The notes beneath the pieces were generated by a model that saw only the letters and a list, made by a program, of their open reading frames with translations, ran no database searches and was not told the DNA's origin. Made by a program: the position numbers and the translations under genes. 64,000 bases of DNA. Origin: Bog-756 sp963725275. GTDB taxonomy: Bacteria > Actinomycetota > Acidimicrobiia > Acidimicrobiales > RAAP-2. Of this stretch, positions 17,161 to 25,030 are shown piece after piece; position 1 is the first letter of the stretch; each line of letters opens with the position of its first letter. The stretch spans positions 62,001 through 126,000 of the forward strand of contig CAVRXS010000004.1 of NCBI GenBank assembly GCA_963725275.1, read 5' to 3'.

Positions 17161-18411
17161 CTAACGGCTGTCGATCGCGACCTTGATGGCCCCTGACGTC
17201 TCCTGGTCGGCCAGCACCGTGAATGCCTCGCGCCACTCGTCAAGGCGGAACGTGTGGGTGAGCATCGATCTCAGGTCGATCCGGCCGGATCCGACCATGT
17301 CCAGGAAGTGGGCGATGCCGTGTTGGCGTACGCCGTCGACCTCCTCGATCCCGAACGCGTTGGAACCCGTATAGGTGATCTCCTTGGAGTACACCGGCGT
17401 GTCGTCCCACTTGGCGGCGCCGTGCATACCCAGCTTCACGAGGGTTCCTCGGGCACGCAGCACGCGGCAACCGACTTCCAAGGTCTCGGCAGCCCCAATC
17501 GTGTCGTAGACCACGTCGATACCGCCCGGAAATGCCATGGGGAGCCCGTCAGCCGGTTGCAGTATGCCGCCCGACCAGTCCGCAACCCGCCCAATGAGCT
17601 CCAGTCGCGGCTCGTGGGGCACGGTCGATGCGCCGAAGGTCTCGGCCAGCAGGCGTTGCGCGTCGAACCGGGCCACCACCATCACGTCGACTGTCGGATG
17701 CAACGCTCGGAGGATGGCGACGGCGCACTGGCCGAGTGCCCCGGCACCGTATACCAGCACCTTGGTGCCGGGCTGCGGCGGATGGCGAGTGACAGCATGG
17801 AGCGACACCGCGAACGGGTCAGCCAAGACGACCTGTTCATCACTCAAGGTGTCCGGCACCTTGAAGAGCATCGAGTCGTGGGCCGGCATGAGGTCGGCGA
17901 ACCCCCCGCTGACGTCGGTGCACATGCCGATGTGGATCCCTGGCGCGAATGAGCCCTTCCCGAACGAGTGGCACTGGCTCAGGTCACCAGCCTCGCATGC
18001 CGGGCAGACGGGTGACACCCCTCGGGTGACACACGTGAGCCACGGGTTGAGGGCGACACGGTCGCCCGGCTCGAGGCCCTTCGCCTCGGGACCGACCGCG
18101 ACCACCTCGGCGATCACCTCGTGGCCCATCACGTGGGGTATCGAAACGAAACCCTTCATCGGATTCTGGCCCGCCGCGTTGGCCGGGTCGATCAGGCTCG
18201 CGTAGTCGAGGAACACCGCCTTGGACTCCGACCCGCAGATCCCAACCAGTCTCGGCCTGGTCACCACCCAATCTGGGCGGATGAACGCTGGCTCGTCGAT
18301 GTCGATGAGCCGCGTCGGCGTCCGGGCGAGCATCCTCAACAGGCGGTTGTCCGTCTCGTCGATGGGCTGCACCTCCGGCTCCACCCCGTACATGAGCGCT
18401 CGCATGGCCAC
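17161..18411 (-). CDS. zinc-dependent alcohol dehydrogenase (MDR superfamily)
   Basis: A 416-residue medium-chain dehydrogenase. Catalytic zinc ligands: Cys59 in GICGSE and His97-Glu98 in GHE. The structural zinc loop has Cys127, 136, 139 and 147. The Rossmann motif is VLVYGAGALGQCAV. It oxidises an alcohol with NAD(P); length and the ICGSE/GIHIG features place it with bacterial zinc alcohol dehydrogenases of unspecified substrate. The start at 18411 (MAMRALMYG) could instead be the second ATG, two codons later. Its 5' end overlaps the 3' end of the truncated PAS sensor by 76 bases in another frame, which suggests a rearrangement joined the two. Confidence 0.88.
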   Translation of the reverse strand: MAMRALMYGVEPEVQPIDETDNRLLRMLARTPTRLIDIDEPAFIRPDWVVTRPRLVGICGSESKAVFLDYASLIDPANAAGQNPMKGFVSIPHVMGHEVIAEVVAVGPEAKGLEPGDRVALNPWLTCVTRGVSPVCPACEAGDLSQCHSFGKGSFAPGIHIGMCTDVSGGFADLMPAHDSMLFKVPDTLSDEQVVLADPFAVSLHAVTRHPPQPGTKVLVYGAGALGQCAVAILRALHPTVDVMVVARFDAQRLLAETFGASTVPHEPRLELIGRVADWSGGILQPADGLPMAFPGGIDVVYDTIGAAETLEVGCRVLRARGTLVKLGMHGAAKWDDTPVYSKEITYTGSNAFGIEEVDGVRQHGIAHFLDMVGSGRIDLRSMLTHTFRLDEWREAFTVLADQETSGAIKVAIDSR

Positions 18412-19532
18412 ATCGTAGGGCCAAGGGCAGGATTCGCTCGCATGATGACACCCTTGACATCGACCATGACCATTCCAATGGCAGCGTGCTCGAATGCAGA
18501 GTGGAATCGCTCGTAGGCCTGTCTCAGCGCCTCGTCGGCCAATTTGCGTTCGGTGATATCGTGCAGATTCGACAGCATCCCCCGCACATCGGGGTCGGCG
18601 CGGCGATCGGTTACCGTCGCTTCAAACCATTTCCATGACCCGTCCACGCGCTGTAGACGCAGTTCGGTTCTCTTGCCGGTGTCGGCGTCCAAACCGCCCG
18701 GCGATGACCGCATGCTGGCCACATCGTCAGGGTGCATCAGTTCAACGGCTTGACGCGTTCCAAACTCCTCGCGCGACTTGCCAAGGACGCGCTCGAACGC
18801 CGGACTGACGTATTGGAGTTGACCACCCTCGTCGACCACGATGATGATGTCGGACGCGTGCTGTACAAGTGCTTCGAACCTTCTGGCCGCGTGTCGCAGA
18901 TCCGATACGACCTCTTCACGAGCCGCGGTCGAGCGACCCAGCAATACGATGGTCAGCAGCACACCGACCAGACACAAGGCGGCAAGCCCGTCAACGCGGG
19001 GCTGCTTGATGAGGCTCGGTGCCACGTCCCGCCAGATCGCCAGCTGTCCGATGCCCATATAGATGGCGGTCCACAACAGGGCGGTCTTCGTGATCTTGGA
19101 TCCGAGAACTTCGAAGGCTGACGCCGCTCCGAAGATGAATCCCAGGGAGAGGATGGGGCCCCACCCCGTGCTGTACGCCACCAGCCCGATGACACCCAGG
19201 TTGGCGCCGATGTATGCGGTGAGCCGCCAACCCTCTGGATGATGGAGCCACGCGGCGGCGGACGAGATACTCGTCAGCTGAGCAACGAAGATGACCAGGA
19301 CGAGGACCCAATACGGGATCGGCGCGATCAATCCGAAATATCGGAGCAGACAGAGCACGGCTGCGACCGGCAGCCCGACCAGTACCAGCGGATCGCGAAT
19401 CTGTGTTCGGAGTTCCGATCCAAATGACTGATGGCCGGACCAGTTTCCCCGGTCGGGAGGTAGATGCGCACGGTTCGGTATCGTCGGATGTGCGCTCCGG
19501 CTTGAATTCCAAAGGACGTCGATCCTCATCAC
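18336..19532 (-). pseudogene. membrane PAS sensor, C-terminally truncated
   Basis: About 398 residues from a GTG at 19532. After a hydrophilic start come about six membrane helices (residues 48-205), then a complete PAS/PAC unit: RRFEALVQHASDIIIVVDEG through SNLHDITERKLADEAL. A second PAS domain begins (FHSAFEHAAIGMVMVD), but the frame leaves the family at NPALGP and runs about 24 random residues into the dehydrogenase gene. The expected output domain (GGDEF, EAL or histidine kinase) is absent. The break near 18425 looks like a deletion or translocation junction, not a point shift. The product could be a signalling fragment without output. Confidence 0.7.
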
Positions 19533-19588
19533 GGACGCCGCTGGAACTCACCCTGACCCGAACCAGTGAGAATTCGGAGCAAGCTGGC

Positions 19589-19867
19589 TCAAGACCACTG
19601 AGGGCACGTGCGCAGGTACGGTCCGGCATCCGGCAAGTACTGGTGCCACTCCTTCTGAATAAGGTTGCGCCCGGCTGCCTGGCAGGCTGCAGATTCCCAG
19701 TTTGTCGGCTCGAGGTTCGACAGCAGGACCGAACCATTGGACACGGTCGCCAGCTCGTTGCCATCTGGTCGCAGAGCGAGATATCCGGTCGAAGGAAAGG
19801 GATCGCCAAGAGGCTGAAAGTCATTGAGGTCCACCACCAGACCTTGTCCCTCTCCGAAGACCAACAT
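19589..19867 (-). pseudogene. C-terminal remnant of an actinobacterial WD40/NTPase-type protein
   Basis: The frame reads LVVDLNDFQPLGDPFPSTGY, a WD40-like blade, then WESAACQAAGRNLIQKEWHQ followed by YLPDAG and TCPQWS. This ACxxAGRNLxxxEWxxYL...TCPxW ending is the characteristic tail of large actinobacterial proteins combining an NTPase or SARP-like module with WD40 repeats. Nothing upstream encodes the remaining domains, so this is a roughly 90-residue orphan end. It lies between the PAS sensor and the SRPBCC gene, in a stretch that seems to have been rearranged. Confidence 0.6.
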
Positions 19868-19946
19868 TCGTGGTCTTCGACCGCCTCGGCGAAGTCTCGG
19901 GCGTCGACCGAGCGATTTGGCCTTCTCCAGCCATACGCTGAGAGCC

Positions 19947-20405
19947 GTGGCTGCGCCCGTCATCACCTACCGGCGTAGCTACCGGTTCGACCTGGCTCCC
20001 GATCGGCTCTGGGATCGGATCGAGGAGTTCGACCAGTTCGAACACTGGTGGCCCTGGCTCACCGAACTCCGAGTCGAGGGAGTGGGCCTGTCGGCGGGTT
20101 CGGTCCTCTCTGGCGTCGTCACCCCTCCGCTTCCGTACCGGATGCGACTCCGGGTCGAACTCGTCGACTGCAGGCGGCCGCACGCGATCGACGCGACGAT
20201 CAGCGGGGACCTCATCGGGGACGCTCGGCTCCGCCTTCATCGTGAGGGAGACGGAACCACGGCTCAGGTGGCGTGGACGGTCGAGATGCTCCAGCCCGCC
20301 ATGCGGTTTGCCAGCCGGATCGGCCATCCGCTGCTGCAGTGGGGACATGACCGTGTCGTTGAGATGACGGTCGCCGGATTCCGTCGGCGCATCGAACGCT
20401 CCTAG
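19947..20405 (+). CDS. SRPBCC family protein (polyketide cyclase/dehydrase-like)
   Basis: A 152-residue START-like helix-grip protein. The GTG at 19947 is chosen because the family begins directly after it (VITYRRSYRFDLAPDRLWDR). It shows the early helix with FDQFEHWWPWL, a row of beta strands and the long C-terminal helix (ASRIGHPLLQWGHDRVVEMT). Such proteins bind hydrophobic ligands such as polyketides or isoprenoids. It is convergent with the UbiA-like gene, overlapping its end by 4 bases, and belongs to the four-gene prenyl-type cluster up to 23.3 kb. A lipid-binding or cyclase role is inferred. Confidence 0.75.
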   Translation: MAAPVITYRRSYRFDLAPDRLWDRIEEFDQFEHWWPWLTELRVEGVGLSAGSVLSGVVTPPLPYRMRLRVELVDCRRPHAIDATISGDLIGDARLRLHREGDGTTAQVAWTVEMLQPAMRFASRIGHPLLQWGHDRVVEMTVAGFRRRIERS

Positions 20406-21154
20406 TGCAATCGGTCGACCGCAAGAGCGGCGGCGAGGAAGACGACGGCCCATGACATCGCCCGCAGCGCCTGCTCGAGCGGCGCCAGCAGTACCGTCCG
20501 ACTGACGGGGATCTCCCCCCCGTCAATCAGCGTGATGGTCCCCACGACGTCGCCAGACCGCCGGCGCAACAGCCGGGCCGGAGTGCTCAGTGCGCGTTGC
20601 GCCGCCGAAAGGAGAGCGGCACCGACGGCGGCGATGAGCGGCGCAGCGGCCAAACCGCCGGTCTGGGCCACATAGGCGGTGAGCACCGGAAAGGCTCCCC
20701 AGCTGGCGGCAAACCCGCAGGTGTTGTGGATGACTCCGCCAAAGAGCTCGAAGTTGTAGGCGACCACGAGGACCGGACCGATGACGAGGAAGGGGAGCAG
20801 CGCCCAGCCGACCTGAACGATCCCGACGATCCCGAGCCCGACCGCGCCGGCGAGCCCGATGCCCGCGGCGACGGCGAGGACGGTCGACGGGATCTGGGTG
20901 CGCAGCGGTCGCCCATGCAACTCGTCGAGCGCGTGGGCCGCGAGACCGACCGCGAGGAAGAACGCCAAGAGGGTCGCGAACAGCCGCGTGGTGTTGACCA
21001 CAGGCGCCAGGCACGCGCCGATGACGACATAGGCCAGGTGCCACGCGGTGTAGGGCGGGTGGAGTAGCGTCCACCAGTCACGCCAGCTGCCCGGGCGGGC
21101 CGCGTAGTAGGCGGTGCGTTGTTCCGGTGGCGGATCCGCCGGCGTCTCATCCAC
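20402..21154 (-). CDS. multi-pass membrane protein, UbiA-prenyltransferase-like
   Basis: A 250-residue protein with about seven membrane helices. The N-terminal SWRDWWTLLHPPYTAWHLAY and the HALDELHGRPLRT loop recall the first helix and first Asp-rich loop of UbiA prenyltransferases, but the canonical NDxxDxxxD is reduced to one Asp and one Glu and no second Asp loop is clear. It may be a divergent or non-catalytic relative. Its ATG overlaps the end of the upstream methyltransferase by 8 bases, so the pair is translationally coupled. With the reductase nearby the context points to isoprenoid or quinone chemistry. Confidence is good for a membrane protein, low for the enzyme name. Confidence 0.6.
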   Translation of the reverse strand: MDETPADPPPEQRTAYYAARPGSWRDWWTLLHPPYTAWHLAYVVIGACLAPVVNTTRLFATLLAFFLAVGLAAHALDELHGRPLRTQIPSTVLAVAAGIGLAGAVGLGIVGIVQVGWALLPFLVIGPVLVVAYNFELFGGVIHNTCGFAASWGAFPVLTAYVAQTGGLAAAPLIAAVGAALLSAAQRALSTPARLLRRRSGDVVGTITLIDGGEIPVSRTVLLAPLEQALRAMSWAVVFLAAALAVDRLH

Positions 21155-21881
21155 CGGCGCGTCGACCCCACATGATCAACCCGCCACCGAGGCTCATCCG
21201 CCGTACCCCGACGTCGGTGAAACCCGCTCGCCGCCACGCCTCGATCGTCCAGTCCACCGGATATCGCCGGTAGTGCGCCGAGATGTTGGGACCGAGAAAC
21301 CTGCCTACCTCGAACCACGACCTTCCGCCGGTGAGCCAGCCTCCGACTGGAAGCAGGAGCCGCGTGTAGCCCCACCACCAGAACCTCCAGAACCGGCTCT
21401 GCGGCAGGAGGAACTCGAGACTGGCAACGACCGATCCGGGCTTCACCAGCCGGGCCAGCTCGTTCAGGGTGGCTTGGGGATCATCGACATAGCGCAGGAG
21501 GTAGGTGAACGTGAGTGCATCGAAGGTGCCGTCGGCGAAGGGCGTCTGCTCGGCCCGTCCGACCACCAGCTGGACCTGGTCAGCCATGGCCCGCTCGGCC
21601 ACGTTGCGCTGGCCTTGGCGCAGCATGTCGAGCGTCAGGTCGACCCCCACCACCCGGGCCCCGGTGCGGTCGGCGAGCTGGAGCGCCACGCCCGCCGGCC
21701 CGGAGGCGACGTCGAGGATCACCGTGGGTTCGTCAGGGACGATGTGGTCGACCATGGCCCGCCGCCAGCGCCCGTTCTGTCCCATCGACAACAGTTCCGC
21801 CAGGTGATCGTACCGTCCGGGCAGTGGCGCAAAGAGCTTCTGGGCGAACCGGTTGGCGTCCCCCTGCTCCGGAATGTCCAC
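21147..21881 (-). CDS. class I SAM-dependent methyltransferase (UbiE/MenG-like)
   Basis: A 244-residue methyltransferase. The SAM-binding motif is VILDVASGPAGVALQLA (about 54-70); the acidic motif is VVGVDLTLDML, and a PFADGTFDALTFTYLLRYV segment matches motif II of the UbiE/Coq5 type. The C-terminal part has an aromatic stretch (FWRFWWWGYTRLLL) that could sit against the membrane. UbiE-type enzymes methylate demethylmenaquinone or similar rings. The adjacent UbiA-like and reductase genes fit quinone or terpenoid lipid modification, but the substrate is inferred. It is divergent from the reductase at 21940. Confidence 0.82.
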   Translation of the reverse strand: MDIPEQGDANRFAQKLFAPLPGRYDHLAELLSMGQNGRWRRAMVDHIVPDEPTVILDVASGPAGVALQLADRTGARVVGVDLTLDMLRQGQRNVAERAMADQVQLVVGRAEQTPFADGTFDALTFTYLLRYVDDPQATLNELARLVKPGSVVASLEFLLPQSRFWRFWWWGYTRLLLPVGGWLTGGRSWFEVGRFLGPNISAHYRRYPVDWTIEAWRRAGFTDVGVRRMSLGGGLIMWGRRAGG

Positions 21882-21939
21882 TACCCCTCCTCGGGTGCGA
21901 AGATCTCACTGTAGGCGGTCGATGCCCGGAAGGAGTCAT

Positions 21940-23271
21940 GTGATTCCCAGGCGTTTTGACGTGCTCGTCGTCGGAGCCGGTCCGGCGGGAAGCACTGCCG
22001 CTCTGGTACTGGCACGCGCCGGGGCCAGCGTCGCACTGCTCGACAAAGCACACTTTCCGAGGGACAAAGCGTGTGGCGACTTGATCGGGCCGCGGGGCCT
22101 CCAAGTCCTCACCGATCTCCGGATACCGGTCCCGCCCGGGTCCGATATCGGCAGCATGCTGGTCGTTGGACCCACTGGACGCCGGGTCGTCCTCCCGTGC
22201 TTCGACGGGGTGACCTACCCGGGTCGCGCCCGGGCGACCACGCGGACGGTGTTCGACGACGCGCTGCGGACCGCCGCACTCGAGGCCGGCGCCGTTCCCT
22301 GCACCGGGCGGGCCGATCGTCCACTCGGGAGGGACGGTGCTCTCGAAGGCTTCACCGTCGGCGACCGCGAAGAGCTGCGAGCCGATTTCGTCATCGGCGC
22401 TGACGGTGCCACCAGCCACGTGGCACAGAGCGCCGGCCTGGTCGAGGAATCGAGGGTGCTCTGGGGATTCGCGGTGCGCTGCTACATCGGCCAGCACGTC
22501 GATCTCCCGGTCATCACGTTCTGGGAACGGACCCGGTGGAATGCATTCCCCGGCTACGGCTGGATCTTCCCGAGCCCAGGAGGCGTCGCCAATATCGGAG
22601 TCGGCATCGGTGCGCTGGCGGATCGACAGGCCGGAGCCGGGGCGGTGCGGGTCCTCCCCGCCTATCTCGAACACCTGGTTGCCCTCGGACTCCTCGACCG
22701 GATGCCACTCACGACGCTGCCGCGGCGATTGGGGGGATGGCTCAAGATGGGCATGGTCGGGACCACACCTGCAGCCGGCCGTGTGCTGCTGGTGGGCGAT
22801 GCTGCCGGCCTGGTCAATCCCCTGCAGGGTGAGGGAATCGCGCAGGCGATGACGAGCGGGCGATCAGCCGCCGAGGCGGTCCTCGCCTCGCCGGGCCATG
22901 CAGCGGCCCGCTACCGCGACGACCTGGCGAGAGCCCATCTCCCGTACCAGCGGATAGCCGCTGCCGGCCACGCCGCGCTGGTCGGTCACCCGCGCGCCGT
23001 CGCCGCGGTGGGGCGCCTGCTCACTGCCCCGGTACTCGGGAACTGGTTGGCCGGCGGCTGGGGGATCTTCTGGAACGAACTGCTCGACGGGGCGGCACCA
23101 GGACACGCGCAGCGGGTCGCGACTGCCTCGACGTGGTTCGGGCGGGCAGTCACGGCCCGAACGGATGTCTCCCGCCGGATCACGGCCACCTTCGGGTCCC
23201 AGGTGGAGAAGGAGTGCGTCGGCTATCCCAGGGTTCCGCTGAAGAGATGCCCCTGGAGCTCGAAGGTGTAG
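21940..23271 (+). CDS. geranylgeranyl reductase family FAD-dependent oxidoreductase
   Basis: A 443-residue flavoprotein. The GTG at 21940 follows GGAAGGAG by four bases and starts immediately before the FAD motif DVLVVGAGPAGS. Further signatures are the CGD motif (DKACGDLIGP), the middle GADGATS, and the family's late motif GDAAGLVNPLQGEGIAQAM. Members reduce double bonds of geranylgeranyl chains in quinones, chlorophyll or archaeal-type lipids. With the UbiA-like and methyltransferase genes it suggests saturation of a prenyl side chain, possibly of menaquinone. The last 49 bases overlap the convergent S53 peptidase gene, so its true C-terminus deserves checking. Confidence 0.85.
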   Translation: MIPRRFDVLVVGAGPAGSTAALVLARAGASVALLDKAHFPRDKACGDLIGPRGLQVLTDLRIPVPPGSDIGSMLVVGPTGRRVVLPCFDGVTYPGRARATTRTVFDDALRTAALEAGAVPCTGRADRPLGRDGALEGFTVGDREELRADFVIGADGATSHVAQSAGLVEESRVLWGFAVRCYIGQHVDLPVITFWERTRWNAFPGYGWIFPSPGGVANIGVGIGALADRQAGAGAVRVLPAYLEHLVALGLLDRMPLTTLPRRLGGWLKMGMVGTTPAAGRVLLVGDAAGLVNPLQGEGIAQAMTSGRSAAEAVLASPGHAAARYRDDLARAHLPYQRIAAAGHAALVGHPRAVAAVGRLLTAPVLGNWLAGGWGIFWNELLDGAAPGHAQRVATASTWFGRAVTARTDVSRRITATFGSQVEKECVGYPRVPLKRCPWSSKV

Positions 23272-24854
23272 CCGTCGCCGGCCTGCATCGCCGTCACGTC
23301 CGGGTAGAAGCTCCCGAGCGACAGGGTGGCTTTGGTCGAGCTCCAAGAGCTCACGATCAACCCGAGGCAGTCTCCGCCTGAACCGGCCGTCCATGCCGCG
23401 GTCGTGTCGCCGAAGTTGAGTCCGACGCCCCCGAAGACATCGCCGCTGTATGCCGCGCTGCAATCCCATTCGGGTGATCCCGGAGGTGCAACGGAACCCA
23501 GGTTGGGCCCGTCCACGGTGAGGGTGGGATCGGATGGCGTCCCCCCGAGGGTGACGGAGCTGACAGTCGGTGCTGGCCCCGCCGCCACCTTGAACGCCCC
23601 GATGCCGTTCGGTGATCCGAGTCCGGTTGGTCCGTCATACCCGACGCGGGCGGTGCAGAGGTAGGCGGGGGTGCACGTCCCGGTCGAGCCCTTCGTGATG
23701 TCGTGGAGATCGGCAGCAGGGGCCGCGTAGGCCGCAGACACCGGGACTGCGATCGAGGCTGGGTTCTTCGCCAGTCCGTAGATCCCCGCGATGAGTGGCG
23801 AGGACACGCTCGTCCCGAACTCGTAGTACCAGCCGCTCGCCATGTACGTGTCGTACCCCAGGACGTTGGCTGCCACCATGCTCACATCGGCAGTCGTGCG
23901 CCTGGAGCATCCCGTGTCCTTCTGCCAGGCGGGCTTGCCCTCATAGGCGGAGCAGCCGCTGCCCGACCCCTGCGTCGGTGGGGAGGAACTCGTGTTGACC
24001 CAGGTCGACTCGTTCCAGCCCCGCGTGACATGTGAGTTGGGCGTGAGCTCCGTCCCGCCCACCGACGTCACGTAGTTGGAGGACGCGGGGTACTGCACAC
24101 CGCCCTGGTACGCGCCGTCGCCCGAGCTGAACGTGATGGCGACACCCGGCACGTCGAGAGTCGTGTCCTGGGACGCCTCGAGGTTCTGCTCGCCGCTACC
24201 CCAGCTGTCGCTCACCACCTTCGCGCCGAGGACGGTGGACTCGTGGATGGCGGTCAGGAGGTCTCCCAACCCGTTGCTGTTCGCCTCGACCAGCCAGATA
24301 TGGCAGAGCGGACACGCGGTGGACACCATGTCGAGATCGAGCGACGTCTCGCCGGCGAAGCTGGCATTCGGCGTCGGGTAGTCCTTGGTCTGTCCGGTCT
24401 GGTTGTACTTGGTAAAGCATTTGGTCGCCGTCGTGCACGCAGGAAGTTTGAAGTGCGATCGGAACACCGCAAGATCCGATGCAGCCTTCGGGTCGTCGTT
24501 GGGATCGACCACGGCGACCACCGACCCGGCGCCGTCCTTGGCAACCGCTGCGGTCAGGCCGTAGGCGTTCTGGATATTGCACGGGGTGTACCCCGCCGCC
24601 TCGTCGACCGTGCACGTCGTCGACGGCGCCGGGATGCCATCGGATGAGACCACCGGCTCGGAGGACAGGTAGCACTGGACATGCCCAGGCGGTTGCGGGT
24701 GATCGCAGCCAGCGGGCACCGCGCCCACGCCGGCCTCCTGCACCGCGCCGCGTACGGTCGTCGACGCTGACGCTCCCGAAGCGGCCCCATTGAGGACCAC
24801 GAGCGCGGTGACCAACGCGCCACAGATCGCAAACCGCCTCATTGCACCTCTCAT
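23223..24854 (-). CDS. S53 (sedolisin) family secreted peptidase
   Basis: A 543-residue exported serine-carboxyl peptidase. The ATG at 24854 follows GGAGG by about six bases and opens a signal peptide (MRGAMRRFAICGALVTALVV, cut near GASA). The catalytic set fits Glu169 and Asp173 in GETSLDLDMV, Asp246 in FSSGDGA (oxyanion) and Ser349 in EFGTSVSSP. The usual pro-kumamolisin propeptide of about 150 residues is missing: the catalytic domain begins near residue 90. After the catalytic domain, an IPT-like beta domain (APTVSSVTLGGTPSDP) fills residues 440-543. Sedolisins act at acid pH. A second member lies at 51463. Confidence 0.85.
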   Translation of the reverse strand: MRGAMRRFAICGALVTALVVLNGAASGASASTTVRGAVQEAGVGAVPAGCDHPQPPGHVQCYLSSEPVVSSDGIPAPSTTCTVDEAAGYTPCNIQNAYGLTAAVAKDGAGSVVAVVDPNDDPKAASDLAVFRSHFKLPACTTATKCFTKYNQTGQTKDYPTPNASFAGETSLDLDMVSTACPLCHIWLVEANSNGLGDLLTAIHESTVLGAKVVSDSWGSGEQNLEASQDTTLDVPGVAITFSSGDGAYQGGVQYPASSNYVTSVGGTELTPNSHVTRGWNESTWVNTSSSPPTQGSGSGCSAYEGKPAWQKDTGCSRRTTADVSMVAANVLGYDTYMASGWYYEFGTSVSSPLIAGIYGLAKNPASIAVPVSAAYAAPAADLHDITKGSTGTCTPAYLCTARVGYDGPTGLGSPNGIGAFKVAAGPAPTVSSVTLGGTPSDPTLTVDGPNLGSVAPPGSPEWDCSAAYSGDVFGGVGLNFGDTTAAWTAGSGGDCLGLIVSSWSSTKATLSLGSFYPDVTAMQAGDGYTFELQGHLFSGTLG

Positions 24855-25030
24855 GAGACACCTCCACCGATTGGCCCGCCTGAACGACGCCCGATTATAC
24901 GGGTGGGCCAAGGGCTCCACCGAGTCCCGGAAATGGGTCAACAGTATGGCTGTACACATGTCATCCTCACCTGACCGATAGCGACCATCGCTGGGGGCTT
25001 TCCCGGCAGGACGATCCGGAGCGAACACCC

